A DNA stretch of 64,000 bases from Bacteroidales bacterium UBA1680 (GTDB taxonomy: Bacteria > Bacteroidota > Bacteroidia > Bacteroidales > UBA932). The position numbers and the translations under genes were made by a program. Below, one piece after another: positions 47,164 through 55,908 of this stretch. Each line of letters begins with the position of its first letter. The stretch's first letter is position 1. The notes under the pieces were generated by a model. It was not told where the DNA came from and ran no database searches. It was given only the letters and a program-made list of their open reading frames with translations. Location: contig DCKG01000015.1 in the NCBI GenBank assembly GCA_002320605.1, forward strand, positions 158,759-222,758, given 5' to 3'.

Positions 47164-47769
47164 ATGGCAAATAAACTTCAGGAATTAACGGATAAACTCT
47201 ACAACGAGGGCCTCTCCAAGGGCAAGGAAGAAGGGGAAGCCCTCCTCGCCAAAGCTAACGAGCAGGCCGAGATGATAATCAGCAACGCCAAGGAAGAGGC
47301 TGCGGCCATAATCGAAAAGGCACGCAAAGAAGCCGAGGACTACAAGTCCAACGTCCAGAGCGACGTCAGCATGGCGGGCTCTAAGAGCGTTCAGACGGTA
47401 AAGCAGGACATTGAGAATCTGATCGTAGCAAAAATCGTTGACGCACCAGTCTCAGACGTGCTTTCATCCGCTGATTTCGTGAAAGGCATTCTAAAAAGCG
47501 TTGCCGAGAAGTTCAGCACCCAGGAATCTGCCGACCTGAACGTCGTGTTGCCTGAATCGCTGAAGTCCCAGCTGGAACCTTTTGTCACAGGGGAACTGTC
47601 CAAGGCCATCGGCAAAGGCATCACAGTGCAATTCTCCAAGAAAATCTGCGGAGGCTTCACCATCGGGCCTAAAGATGGCTCATATTTCATCAGCCTGACC
47701 GACGAGACGTTCAAGAGCCTCATCGGAGAGTATCTGAAACCAGCTACAAAGAAGCTTCTGTTCGGATAG
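47164..47769 (+). CDS. atpE: V-type ATPase subunit E (peripheral stalk)
   Basis: A 201-residue protein. Residues 1-70 form a long charged helix with Ala/Glu/Lys heptads (EEGEALLAKANEQAEMIISN, KEEAAAIIEKARKEAEDYKS), the stalk coiled coil. The C-terminal globular part (about 110-201) has GGFTIGPKDGSYFISLTDET and SLIGEYLKPATKKLLFG. Subunit E connects the catalytic head to the membrane arm. It is the first gene of the operon, immediately before the DUF2764 gene. No separate subunit G was found nearby, so the E coiled coil may pair with another protein. Confidence 0.88.
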   Translation: MANKLQELTDKLYNEGLSKGKEEGEALLAKANEQAEMIISNAKEEAAAIIEKARKEAEDYKSNVQSDVSMAGSKSVQTVKQDIENLIVAKIVDAPVSDVLSSADFVKGILKSVAEKFSTQESADLNVVLPESLKSQLEPFVTGELSKAIGKGITVQFSKKICGGFTIGPKDGSYFISLTDETFKSLIGEYLKPATKKLLFG

Positions 47770-48393
47770 ATGAAGAACTACGAATACATCATAGCAAGCC
47801 TCCCCGCCCTATCGCAGGATTGGAAGTTTCCGCAAGACAGGAATTTTTCGAGCTACATCGAAGAAATCAAAGCCTTGGCGGACGCATCCGATCGTAAGGC
47901 AATAGATGCCCTGCTGAGCGGCTACGAAGACAAGAACCTGAATGAGGAATTCTATGGCAAAATGCTCTCCTGCAAAGACAAATTCCTCAAGGAATATTTC
48001 GCATTCGACCTGCAGGTGAGGAATTGCAAAGCCAGGTTCCTGAACAAGGCTTTCGGAAGGAAAGAGAATCAAGACACCATCAGCTTGGAAACAGGCATAG
48101 AGTTCACAGAGGCGTCTAAGCTTGAGGCAGCCCTGGCGCAGACAGATCTGCTGGGCAGAGAGAAGGCGTTGGACGACCTCATGTGGAATAAGATTTCCGA
48201 AATCACCACATTCGACTATTTCGACATAGATGCCGTCCTTGGATTCATCGCGAAGTTGCACATCATCGACAGGTGGCTGTCACTCGACGAGCAGACCGGC
48301 AGGCAGATGTTCTCCAAGCTAGTGAGCGAGGTGCGCGGCACTTTCAAAGGAGTAGAATATGACCCAAGAAAAATAGAAGATAATAGAATATGA
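47770..48393 (+). CDS. DUF2764 protein, probable V-ATPase subunit-C-like component
   Basis: A 207-residue, mostly helical, soluble protein (for example KNYEYIIASLPALSQDWKFP at the start, EASKLEAALAQTDLLGREKA and ILDRWLSLDEQ-like helices later, actual IIDRWLSLDEQTGRQMFSKL). This family occurs almost only inside Bacteroidota and Chlamydia-type V-ATPase operons, at the position where other bacteria have subunit C (the socket for the rotor). It starts 0 nt after atpE and overlaps the subunit A start by 4 nt. The role as a C-like socket is inferred from position and helical content. Confidence 0.8.
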   Translation: MKNYEYIIASLPALSQDWKFPQDRNFSSYIEEIKALADASDRKAIDALLSGYEDKNLNEEFYGKMLSCKDKFLKEYFAFDLQVRNCKARFLNKAFGRKENQDTISLETGIEFTEASKLEAALAQTDLLGREKALDDLMWNKISEITTFDYFDIDAVLGFIAKLHIIDRWLSLDEQTGRQMFSKLVSEVRGTFKGVEYDPRKIEDNRI

Positions 48394-50144
48394 AGACAAC
48401 AGGTAAGGTAACAGGCATAGTATCAAACCTCGTCACGGTGCAGGTGGATGGACCAGTGGCGGAGAACGAGCTCTGCTACATCACTCTCGACGGCACTCCG
48501 CTGATGGCAGAGGTCATCAAGGTGAATGGTGACAGAGCCTCGGTGCAGGTTTTCGAAAGCACCAGAGGCCTGAAGAATGGAGATTCCGTGGAATTCGAGG
48601 GCAGGATGCTGGAAGCAACCCTCGGGCCGGGGCTTCTTTCAAGCGTGTATGACGGGCTCCAGAACAATCTGGAGACAATGGAGGGCGTATTCCTGAAGAG
48701 AGGAGAATATACCGACCCTCTCGATCACGAGAAGCTCTGGGATTTCACCCCGCTCGCCAACACGGGCGACAAAGTTGTTGCCGCAGACTGGCTGGGAGAA
48801 GTAAAAGAGGGGTGGCTGCCTCACAAAATCATGGTGCCGTTCACATTCAAAGGAGAATATACTGTCAAGTCCGTAGTCCCTGAAGGCCAGTACACCATAG
48901 ATAATGTCGTAGCAGTGCTGACAAACGAGCAAGGCGATGACGTAAATGTCACCATGGCTCAGAAATGGCCTGTGAAGGTTGCCATTAAAGCCTACAGAGA
49001 GAAGCCTAGGCCGCAGAAAATCATGGAGACAGGCGTGCGTTGCATAGACACGTTCAATCCTATAGCGGAAGGCGGCACGGGATTCATCCCTGGGCCTTTC
49101 GGATGCGGAAAGACGGTGCTCCAGCATGCCATCGCGAAGCAGGGAGACGCCGACGTGATAGTCATGGCTGCCTGCGGAGAGCGAGCCAATGAGGTCGTCG
49201 AGATATTCAGTGAATTCCCTGAGCTCATAGACCCGCACACAGGCAGGCACCTGATGGAGAGAACCACTATCATCTGCAACACCTCCAACATGCCGGTAGC
49301 CGCTCGCGAAGCCTCCGTCTACACCGCAATGACTATCTGCGAATATTACAGAGCCATGGGGCTGAAATGCTTGCTGCTTGCAGACTCGACTTCCAGATGG
49401 GCTCAGGCGCTCAGGGAAATGTCCAACAGAATGGAGGAACTTCCGGGGGCAGATGCATTCCCTGTCGATTTGTCGTCAATCATTTCGAACTTCTACGCCA
49501 GGGCAGGAATGGTCGTGCTGAACAATGGGCAGACAGGAGCCGTGACATTCATAGGTACGGTCTCCCCTGCCGGTGGAAATCTCAAGGAACCTGTCACGGA
49601 ATCCACCCAGAAGGCGGCCAGGTGCTTCTACAGCCTGGAACAGAACAGGGCAGACCAGAAGCGCTACCCTGCCGTGAACCCGATAGACTCTTATTCAAAA
49701 TATCTCGAATATCCTGAAATCGCCGCCTACCTCGACGAACATGTGGAAAAAGGCTGGGCAGGCAAGGTTCAGGAGGCGAAAAACATCGTCCGCAGAGGCC
49801 GCGAATCTTACGAACAGATAAACATCCTCGGCGATGACGGCGTGCCTGTGAGCTATCACGTGAGCTACTGGAAATCGGAGCTCATCGATTTCGCTTTCCT
49901 GCAGCAGGATGCCTTCGACGAGGTGGACGCACTCTGCCCGCTGGAAAGGCAGAAATTCATGCTTGACCTGCTTCTGGACATCTGCGACAAGGATTTCGAT
50001 TTCGATGATTTCGAGAAGTGCCGCGATTTCTTCAAGGAATTAATAAACGACCTTCGCCAGATGAACTATACGAAGTTCCAGAGCAAGGAGTTCAAGGAAT
50101 ATGAAGACAGAATCTCTAAACTAGCGGAAGACAATGGCAAATAA
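48390..50144 (+). CDS. atpA: V-type ATPase catalytic subunit A
   Basis: A 584-residue ATPase subunit. The N-terminal barrel (1-70) is followed by the bulge domain and the nucleotide-binding domain: Walker A in GPFGCGKTVLQHAIAKQ (about 233-249), IVMAACGERANEVVEIFSEF, and LLLADSTSRWAQALREMSNR, the last being the Walker B region with arginine. The length and inserted non-homologous region identify subunit A rather than F-type beta. It hydrolyses ATP to drive ion pumping, or works in reverse. Its stop overlaps the subunit B start by 11 nt. Confidence 0.95.
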   Translation: MKTTGKVTGIVSNLVTVQVDGPVAENELCYITLDGTPLMAEVIKVNGDRASVQVFESTRGLKNGDSVEFEGRMLEATLGPGLLSSVYDGLQNNLETMEGVFLKRGEYTDPLDHEKLWDFTPLANTGDKVVAADWLGEVKEGWLPHKIMVPFTFKGEYTVKSVVPEGQYTIDNVVAVLTNEQGDDVNVTMAQKWPVKVAIKAYREKPRPQKIMETGVRCIDTFNPIAEGGTGFIPGPFGCGKTVLQHAIAKQGDADVIVMAACGERANEVVEIFSEFPELIDPHTGRHLMERTTIICNTSNMPVAAREASVYTAMTICEYYRAMGLKCLLLADSTSRWAQALREMSNRMEELPGADAFPVDLSSIISNFYARAGMVVLNNGQTGAVTFIGTVSPAGGNLKEPVTESTQKAARCFYSLEQNRADQKRYPAVNPIDSYSKYLEYPEIAAYLDEHVEKGWAGKVQEAKNIVRRGRESYEQINILGDDGVPVSYHVSYWKSELIDFAFLQQDAFDEVDALCPLERQKFMLDLLLDICDKDFDFDDFEKCRDFFKELINDLRQMNYTKFQSKEFKEYEDRISKLAEDNGK

Positions 50145-51459
50145 AGCATATCAAAGAATATACACCAAGCTGGACGCGATCACCAAAGCTACGGTGACGC
50201 TAAAGGCAAGCGGAGCGTCAAACGATGAGCTCGCCTACGTCGGCGACCGCTTGGGACAGGTCGTGAAAACCAAGAACGACTCGGTCACCCTTCAGGTTTT
50301 CGCAGGCACCGAGGGCATTCCGACCAACGCTGAAGTCACATTTCTCGGCGAGCCCCCTACCCTGACTGTCGGCGAACAGCTCTCAGGCAGGTTCTTCGAC
50401 GCCTACGGCCACCCTATTGACGGAGGCCCTGAAATCGAGGGAGAGAAGAGGCAAATCGGAGGTCCTTCCGTGAATCCTTACAAGAGGCGCGAGCCATCGG
50501 AGCTGATTCCTACCGGAATCGCTGGAATCGACCTGAACAACACCATAGTCTCGGGACAGAAAATCCCGTTCTTCGCCGACCCTGACCAGCCGTACAACCA
50601 AGTAATGGCGGACGTTGCGCTGAGGGCGGACGTGGACAAGATCATCCTTGCTGGAATGGGGCTCTCCAACGACGACTACCTGTTCTTTCGCCACTCTTTC
50701 GAGAACGCTGGCGTGATGGACAAGATAATATGTTTCATCAACACGACCGAGAACCCTCCGGTGGAAAGGCTTCTGGTGCCAGACATGGCTCTGACCGCCG
50801 CTGAATATTTCGCAGTGGACAAGAACGAGAAAGTGCTGGTGCTGCTCACCGACATGACTCTGTACGCAGATGCTCTATCGATAGTTTCGAACCGCATGGA
50901 TCAGATTCCTTCCAAGGATTCCATGCCAGGCTCTCTGTACTCCGACTTAGCGAAGATTTACGAAAAAGCCGTACAGCTGCCAACCGGCGGTTCCATCACG
51001 ATTATTGCCGTCACCACGCTGAACGACGGAGACATCACCCACGCCATTCCTGATAACACAGGTTACATCACCGAAGGCCAGCTGTACTTGCGTGCCGACG
51101 CTGATTCCGGAAAAGTCATAATCGACCCGTTCCGCTCCCTGTCACGTCTGAAACAGAGAGTCCAGAACAAGAAGACGCGCGAGGATCACAGCCAAGTCAT
51201 GAATGCCGGCGTCCGGCTATATGCCGACGCCCAGAATGCCAAGACCAAGCTGGAGAATGGCTTCGACCTTTCGGACTACGATCACCGATGCCTTGCCTAT
51301 GCCAAGGAATATGCTACCAGGCTGCTCTCCATCGATGTCAACATCTCTATTGAAGAGATGCTAGACACAGCATGGGAGCTCTTCGGCAAATATTTCACCA
51401 AAGCTGAGACCGGCATCAAGCAGAGCTTCATAGACAAATACTGGAAAGGTAAAGAATAA
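50134..51459 (+). CDS. atpB: V-type ATPase subunit B
   Basis: A 441-residue non-catalytic head subunit. It has the family layout without a Walker A loop: GTEGIPTNAEVTFLGEPPTL, SGQKIPFFADPDQPYNQVMA in place of the P-loop, EYFAVDKNEKVLVLLTDMTL, and SNRMDQIPSKDSMPGSLYSD followed by the arginine-finger region near SRLKQRVQNKKTREDHSQVM. It alternates with subunit A in the A3B3 ring. Its stop shares a base with the subunit D start. Motifs are complete. Confidence 0.95.
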   Translation: MANKAYQRIYTKLDAITKATVTLKASGASNDELAYVGDRLGQVVKTKNDSVTLQVFAGTEGIPTNAEVTFLGEPPTLTVGEQLSGRFFDAYGHPIDGGPEIEGEKRQIGGPSVNPYKRREPSELIPTGIAGIDLNNTIVSGQKIPFFADPDQPYNQVMADVALRADVDKIILAGMGLSNDDYLFFRHSFENAGVMDKIICFINTTENPPVERLLVPDMALTAAEYFAVDKNEKVLVLLTDMTLYADALSIVSNRMDQIPSKDSMPGSLYSDLAKIYEKAVQLPTGGSITIIAVTTLNDGDITHAIPDNTGYITEGQLYLRADADSGKVIIDPFRSLSRLKQRVQNKKTREDHSQVMNAGVRLYADAQNAKTKLENGFDLSDYDHRCLAYAKEYATRLLSIDVNISIEEMLDTAWELFGKYFTKAETGIKQSFIDKYWKGKE

Positions 51460-52073
51460 TGGCTATTAAGTTTCAATACAACAAAACGTCCCTGAACAAC
51501 TTGAACAAGCAGCTCAAGATGCGTCAGAACGCCCTGCCTACGCTTCAGAACAAGGAGAGCGCCCTGAGGCTGGAGGTGCGCAAGGCAAAGGACAGGAGCG
51601 AAAAGCTGATAGAGGAACTCGATGCCGCAATGAAGAAATACGATTACCTGGCAGCGCTCTGGAACGAATTCGACCCTGGACTCATCGCAATCACCGACGT
51701 GGATTTAGTTACGGTGAAGGTAGCAGGCGTAAAATGCCCCGAGCTGAAGGACATACACTACGAGATACGTCCGTTCAACGCCTTCGTGAAACCGGCCTGG
51801 TACATCGACGGAGTGAGAATTCTGAAAGAGCTTTCCAAGCTGGGAATCGAGTCCGAGGTCTACCTTAAGAAGCGCGAAATACTGGACTGGCAGAGGAGGA
51901 AGACTACGCAGAAGGTTAATCTTTATGAAAAAGTCCAGATTCCTGGCTATCAGGAGGCCATCAGGAAGATAAAGAGGTACATGGAAGACGAAGACAACCT
52001 CAGCAAGGCTTCTTCAAAAATAGTGAAGGAGCGCCATGCAGAGGAAGAAGAAATGGAGGAGGCAGGAATATGA
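51459..52073 (+). CDS. atpD: V-type ATPase subunit D (central stalk)
   Basis: A 204-residue protein, mainly two long helices that would form the rotor shaft. It starts IKFQYNKTSLNNLNKQLKMR followed by NALPTLQNKESALRLEVRKA, the conserved lysine-rich start of subunit D, and closes with a helix YEKVQIPGYQEAIRKIKRYM and an acidic tail. It couples ATP hydrolysis in the AB ring to rotor turning. Its stop overlaps the subunit I start (ATGA). Confidence 0.92.
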   Translation: MAIKFQYNKTSLNNLNKQLKMRQNALPTLQNKESALRLEVRKAKDRSEKLIEELDAAMKKYDYLAALWNEFDPGLIAITDVDLVTVKVAGVKCPELKDIHYEIRPFNAFVKPAWYIDGVRILKELSKLGIESEVYLKKREILDWQRRKTTQKVNLYEKVQIPGYQEAIRKIKRYMEDEDNLSKASSKIVKERHAEEEEMEEAGI

Positions 52074-53896
52074 TAGATAGAATGACAAAATATTCCTTCG
52101 TGCTCCTAAGCGGCGGCGAGGCAGAATTTCTCAGGCAGATAGAGGCTCTGGGCCTCGTTGACATCACCCGCTCATCAAAGCCAGTGGACGACAGGTCTTC
52201 CGCCCTCGTTTCCAAAATCGCGGAGCTAAAGTCTGCCATCGAGAAGCTCGGGAAAACCGATTTCAGCAAGGATCCTGATTACGAGAAATTCTCAAATGCA
52301 GCGATCTCCGAGATAGAAAATCCTCTGGAAACATTCAAGCTGAACGAGGCCGACCTGTCTTCGCTCCGGTCGGAGCTGTCTGAGGCGTGCCGCGAGCTTG
52401 AAAACAGAAAGGCGTGGGGCAGCTTCGACAAGGAAAAGCTGGAGGCCCTCGGCGAAAGAGGGGTTAAAATCCGCTTTTACAAGACTTCCATTAAGCATTT
52501 CAACCCAGCTTGGGAGGAGCAATTCCCGCTCCAGGTCATCTCGCGGAGCAAGGATGCGGTCTGGTTCGTGACCGCTTCGGACGATCCGGAATATTCATTC
52601 CCAATCGACGAAATAGCAGCGCCGGAGGGGGACGAGGCGGAAGCGAAGGAAAGGATATTGGATATTCAGGAGAGAGCAATAGCCTGCAAAGGCACTCTGC
52701 TCACGCTAAGGCAATATATTCCTAACCTTAAAGAAGATCTTGCCGAGGCATCCTCCTCGCTGCAGCTCTATCTTGCGGACAAAGGCTGCGGCAAAGCTGC
52801 CGAAGACAGAATCACCACATTCGAGGGTTTCGCTCCCGTGGAGAAAGACGCGGCTCTTTGCAAAGCATTCGACGACATGGACGTGCTCTACTTGAAGGAG
52901 GCCGCGACTAAGGCGGACAATCCTCCAATCAAGTTCAAAAGCAACAAATTCACGAACATGTTCACGGTCCTGACGGACATGTACGGACGCCCGGTCTATG
53001 ACGAATTCGACCCTACCTCTTTCCTCTCGATTTTCTTCATGCTCTTCTTCGCGATGTGCATGGGGGATGCTGGTTACGGAATATTGCTGGTCCTGATAGG
53101 ACTGGCTCTTGGGAAGCAGAGCGGCACATCTTCCATCGGTAAGCTCGTGACGACTCTCGGCGCCGCCACGTTCGTAATGGGGATAGTCTTGCATACATTT
53201 TTTGGCATGGACATTAGCCAGGCTGGCTGGGTTCCGGGATGGCTGAAGAAATGCATGATAACCGGCACCGTGTTCGGATATGACGCCCAGATGCTATTCT
53301 CCATACTCATAGGCATAGTGCACTTAAGCATCGCCTTTGTGCTGAAGACAGTATATACTGTTAAAAGGAATGGCTTCTTCAATTCACTCGGCACTGTGGG
53401 ATGGACGCTTCTCATCGTGGGCAGCGTCATAGTCGGAGGCTTCGCACTGCTGAACGTGATTGACACCAGCACCACCAAGACTATACTCATCGTGCTGGGC
53501 ATTGTTTCAGCCATTGGAATATTCCTTCTGAACGACCTGCACCGCAATCCGCTAGCAAATGTGGGCATGGGGCTGTACGAGACTTACAACACCGCCACCG
53601 GACTGCTGGGAGACGTGCTCAGCTACCTTCGCCTTTATGCTCTCGGGCTTGCGGGAGGGATGCTTGGCAGCGCTTTCAACTCTTTGGGAATGAGCGTGAT
53701 GGGAGGAGGAGCACTGGGCATATTTTTCGGAGTGTTAATCCTTGTGTTCGGTCACGTGCTCAATTTGGCGATGTGCTGCCTCGGAGCATTCGTGCATCCG
53801 CTCAGGCTCAATTTCCTGGAGTTCTTCAAGAACAGCGGTTACGAAGGAACCGGCAGGGCTTACCGTCCGCTTGGCGAAAAAGCAGAAAATATTTAA
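52070..53896 (+). CDS. atpI: V-type ATPase membrane subunit I (a-subunit)
   Basis: A 608-residue protein. The N-terminal 290 residues are soluble and helical (RMTKYSFVLLSGGEAEFLRQ; later EDLAEASSSLQLYLADKG). The C-terminal half has seven or eight membrane helices with DEFDPTSFLSIFFMLFFAMC, MGDAGYGILLVLIGLALG and DVLSYLRLYALGLAGGMLGS, the last containing the essential Arg of the ion channel (YLRLYALGLA). It is the stator that, with the K ring, forms the ion path. It lies 26 nt before the K gene. Length is normal. Confidence 0.93.
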   Translation: MIDRMTKYSFVLLSGGEAEFLRQIEALGLVDITRSSKPVDDRSSALVSKIAELKSAIEKLGKTDFSKDPDYEKFSNAAISEIENPLETFKLNEADLSSLRSELSEACRELENRKAWGSFDKEKLEALGERGVKIRFYKTSIKHFNPAWEEQFPLQVISRSKDAVWFVTASDDPEYSFPIDEIAAPEGDEAEAKERILDIQERAIACKGTLLTLRQYIPNLKEDLAEASSSLQLYLADKGCGKAAEDRITTFEGFAPVEKDAALCKAFDDMDVLYLKEAATKADNPPIKFKSNKFTNMFTVLTDMYGRPVYDEFDPTSFLSIFFMLFFAMCMGDAGYGILLVLIGLALGKQSGTSSIGKLVTTLGAATFVMGIVLHTFFGMDISQAGWVPGWLKKCMITGTVFGYDAQMLFSILIGIVHLSIAFVLKTVYTVKRNGFFNSLGTVGWTLLIVGSVIVGGFALLNVIDTSTTKTILIVLGIVSAIGIFLLNDLHRNPLANVGMGLYETYNTATGLLGDVLSYLRLYALGLAGGMLGSAFNSLGMSVMGGGALGIFFGVLILVFGHVLNLAMCCLGAFVHPLRLNFLEFFKNSGYEGTGRAYRPLGEKAENI

Positions 53897-53922
53897 TATG
53901 AACAAATAAACATCTAATCATC

Positions 53923-54345
53923 ATGAACTTAATTCTTGGTTACATCGGACTCGGCCTAATGTTAGCCCTCGCCGGAATCGGCTCCTCGATTGGAACGACG
54001 ATTGCCGGCAACGCCGCTGAAGGCGCTCTCAAAGTAAATCCTGAAAAATCCGGAAACTACATGGTGCTTTCGGCTCTTCCTGCCACGCAGGGTATATATG
54101 GATTCGTAGCATTCTTCATGTGGCTCGGCAAGATTGGAGAAGCCAGCGGCGCAATGATGTTCGGCATCGGAATCTCGGTAGGCTTGGTCTGCCTGATCTC
54201 AGCCATTCGTCAGGGCATGGTCTGCGCCAATGGCATCGTGGGCGTAAGCCAGGGACACAACGTTTTCGTGAACACCCTCATCTACGCAGCCCTTCCTGAA
54301 TTCTACGCAATCCTTGGTCTTGTCGGAGCCATCATGGCAATGTAA
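53923..54345 (+). CDS. atpK: V-type ATPase proteolipid subunit K, sodium-type ligand set
   Basis: A 140-residue, four-helix rotor subunit, two hairpins in tandem. The first has LPATQGIYGF (Leu52, Thr55, Gln56), the second SAIRQGMVCA (Gln97) and ALPEFYAILG (Glu126). The set and spacings correspond to Leu61, Thr64, Gln65, Gln110 and Glu139 of the Enterococcus hirae sodium V-ATPase ring, so sodium coupling is likely. The first hairpin lacks its own carboxylate, as in that enzyme. It is the final gene of the V-ATPase block, 15 nt before glmM. Confidence 0.93.
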   Translation: MNLILGYIGLGLMLALAGIGSSIGTTIAGNAAEGALKVNPEKSGNYMVLSALPATQGIYGFVAFFMWLGKIGEASGAMMFGIGISVGLVCLISAIRQGMVCANGIVGVSQGHNVFVNTLIYAALPEFYAILGLVGAIMAM

Positions 54346-54360
54346 AGCATTGATGAATAT

Positions 54361-55818
54361 ATGGCTCTGATCAAATCAATATCAGGCATTCGTGGAACGA
54401 TAGGGGGAAGGCCCGGTGAGGGCCTCTCCCCTATTGATATAGTTAAATTTACCTACGCTTACTGCGCTACTCTGCCTTCTAGGAAATCCGCCCCGAACGG
54501 CGACCGCTACAAAGTGGTCGTGGGGAAGGACGCCCGCCTGTCCGGCACCATGGTCGAGCAGCTCGTTGTTGGTACCCTGCTTTCCTGCGGAGTCGATGTG
54601 GTCCGTGCAGGCCTTGCCTCCACCCCGACAACGGAAATGGCTGTGAAGTTCGCCCATGCCGACGGCGGAATAATCTTGACTGCCTCGCACAATCCTCGCC
54701 AGTGGAACGCACTTAAACTCCTTAACGACAAGGGAGAATTCCTGACCGCAGCCGAGGGTCAACAGATTCTGGATCTTGCAGAGAAAGAGGACTTTGATTT
54801 CGCCGGCGTTGACGACCTGGGAAAAGTCTGCGACTACGATTTCACGGACGATCACCTGGACGCTGTTCTGGAACTCGAAGCCGTTGACGTTGATGCGATT
54901 AAAGATGCTCATTTCAAAGTTGTCGTGGATGCGATAAACTCAGTCGGCGGCATTATCATGCCTCGCCTGCTGGAAAGACTTGGGGTCGAGTGCATAAGGC
55001 TCAATTGCGAGCCTACTGGCAACTTCGCTCATAATCCAGAACCCCTGCCATCAAACCTGACCGCTTTGAGCGAGACAGTCATCGCCCAGCAGGCAGACCT
55101 AGGCATTTCTGTTGACCCTGACGTTGACAGACTTGCATTCATTTGCGAGAACGGAGAGCCGTTCGTGGAAGAATATACCCTCGTAAGCGTTGCTTCGTAT
55201 TTATTCGAAAGAGCGGCAGACATCGCCAAATGCGAGGGGAAGACGCTCGCTGAGGTCACTGCTCCATACGCTCCGGTCTCCTGCTCCAATCTTTCTTCCA
55301 GCCGTGCGCTGCGCGACGTTACTGAGAGATTTGGCGGGAAATATTACGCAGCCGCCGTCGGAGAAGTGAACGTCACTACTAAGATGCACGAGATGAAAGC
55401 ATTGATTGGCGGCGAGGGCAACGGAGGCGTCATCTACCCTGCGTCTCATTATGGCCGAGACGCCATGGTGGGCGTGGCATTATTCTTGTCTAATCTGGCT
55501 CACAAGAGGATGAAGGCAAGCGAGCTGAAGAAGACCTATCCTGAATATCACATCGTGAAGAACAAGATAGAGCTTAGCGACAAGGCTCTCATAGATAAGA
55601 TTCTGGACAGGATGAAAGATGTTTTCTCCTCTGAGGAGCTTTCGACAATCGACGGGGTGAAAATCAGCTTCGAAAAGGAGCGCAAGTGGGTTCACCTGCG
55701 TCGTTCAAACACCGAGCCTATCATCAGGATCTACGCCGAGGCCCCTGCCCAGGCCGATGCCGAAGCCCTTGCGCAGCAGGTCATTGGAATCGCAAAAGGC
55801 ATTATCGACAAAGGATAG
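54361..55818 (+). CDS. glmM: Phosphoglucosamine mutase (phosphohexomutase family)
   Basis: A 485-residue phosphohexomutase. The catalytic serine loop is TASHNP (Ser109), the metal loop DPDVDRLAFI (about 258), the sugar-binding GGEGNGGVIYP (about 351) and the phosphate loop RRSNTEPIIRIYAE near the C-terminus. The start SISGIRGTIGGRPGEGLSP is typical of the Bacteroidota GlmM-type enzymes, which convert glucosamine-6-phosphate to the 1-phosphate for UDP-GlcNAc. It may also act on other hexose phosphates. It is 15 nt behind the proteolipid gene and may share its transcript. The next gene, NamZ-like, also concerns amino sugars. Confidence 0.85.
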   Translation: MALIKSISGIRGTIGGRPGEGLSPIDIVKFTYAYCATLPSRKSAPNGDRYKVVVGKDARLSGTMVEQLVVGTLLSCGVDVVRAGLASTPTTEMAVKFAHADGGIILTASHNPRQWNALKLLNDKGEFLTAAEGQQILDLAEKEDFDFAGVDDLGKVCDYDFTDDHLDAVLELEAVDVDAIKDAHFKVVVDAINSVGGIIMPRLLERLGVECIRLNCEPTGNFAHNPEPLPSNLTALSETVIAQQADLGISVDPDVDRLAFICENGEPFVEEYTLVSVASYLFERAADIAKCEGKTLAEVTAPYAPVSCSNLSSSRALRDVTERFGGKYYAAAVGEVNVTTKMHEMKALIGGEGNGGVIYPASHYGRDAMVGVALFLSNLAHKRMKASELKKTYPEYHIVKNKIELSDKALIDKILDRMKDVFSSEELSTIDGVKISFEKERKWVHLRRSNTEPIIRIYAEAPAQADAEALAQQVIGIAKGIIDKG

Positions 55819-55869
55819 ATTCCTGTCTTTCTCTTGTCATTTAATCCTCATCAAGATTCTTCCTTTTAC

Positions 55870-55893
55870 CGTCATCCTGACGAAAGTCAGAAC
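55870..55893 (+). repeat. Palindromic repeat in the leader of the DUF1343 gene
   Basis: CGTCATCCTGACGAAAGTCAGAAC forms a CTGAC/GTCAG hairpin over a GAAA loop and matches 32156-32178 on the other strand. It lies between the glmM stop and the ATG at 55909. A reading frame opened by a TTG at 55834 translates through it, which is unlikely to be real. Confidence 0.65.
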
Positions 55894-55908
55894 CTAATCA
55901 AAGCAACA

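Noticed and set aside
55834..55908. TTG-started N-terminal extension of the DUF1343 protein
   Set aside because: It translates through a dispersed palindromic repeat; the family sequence begins after the ATG at 55909.
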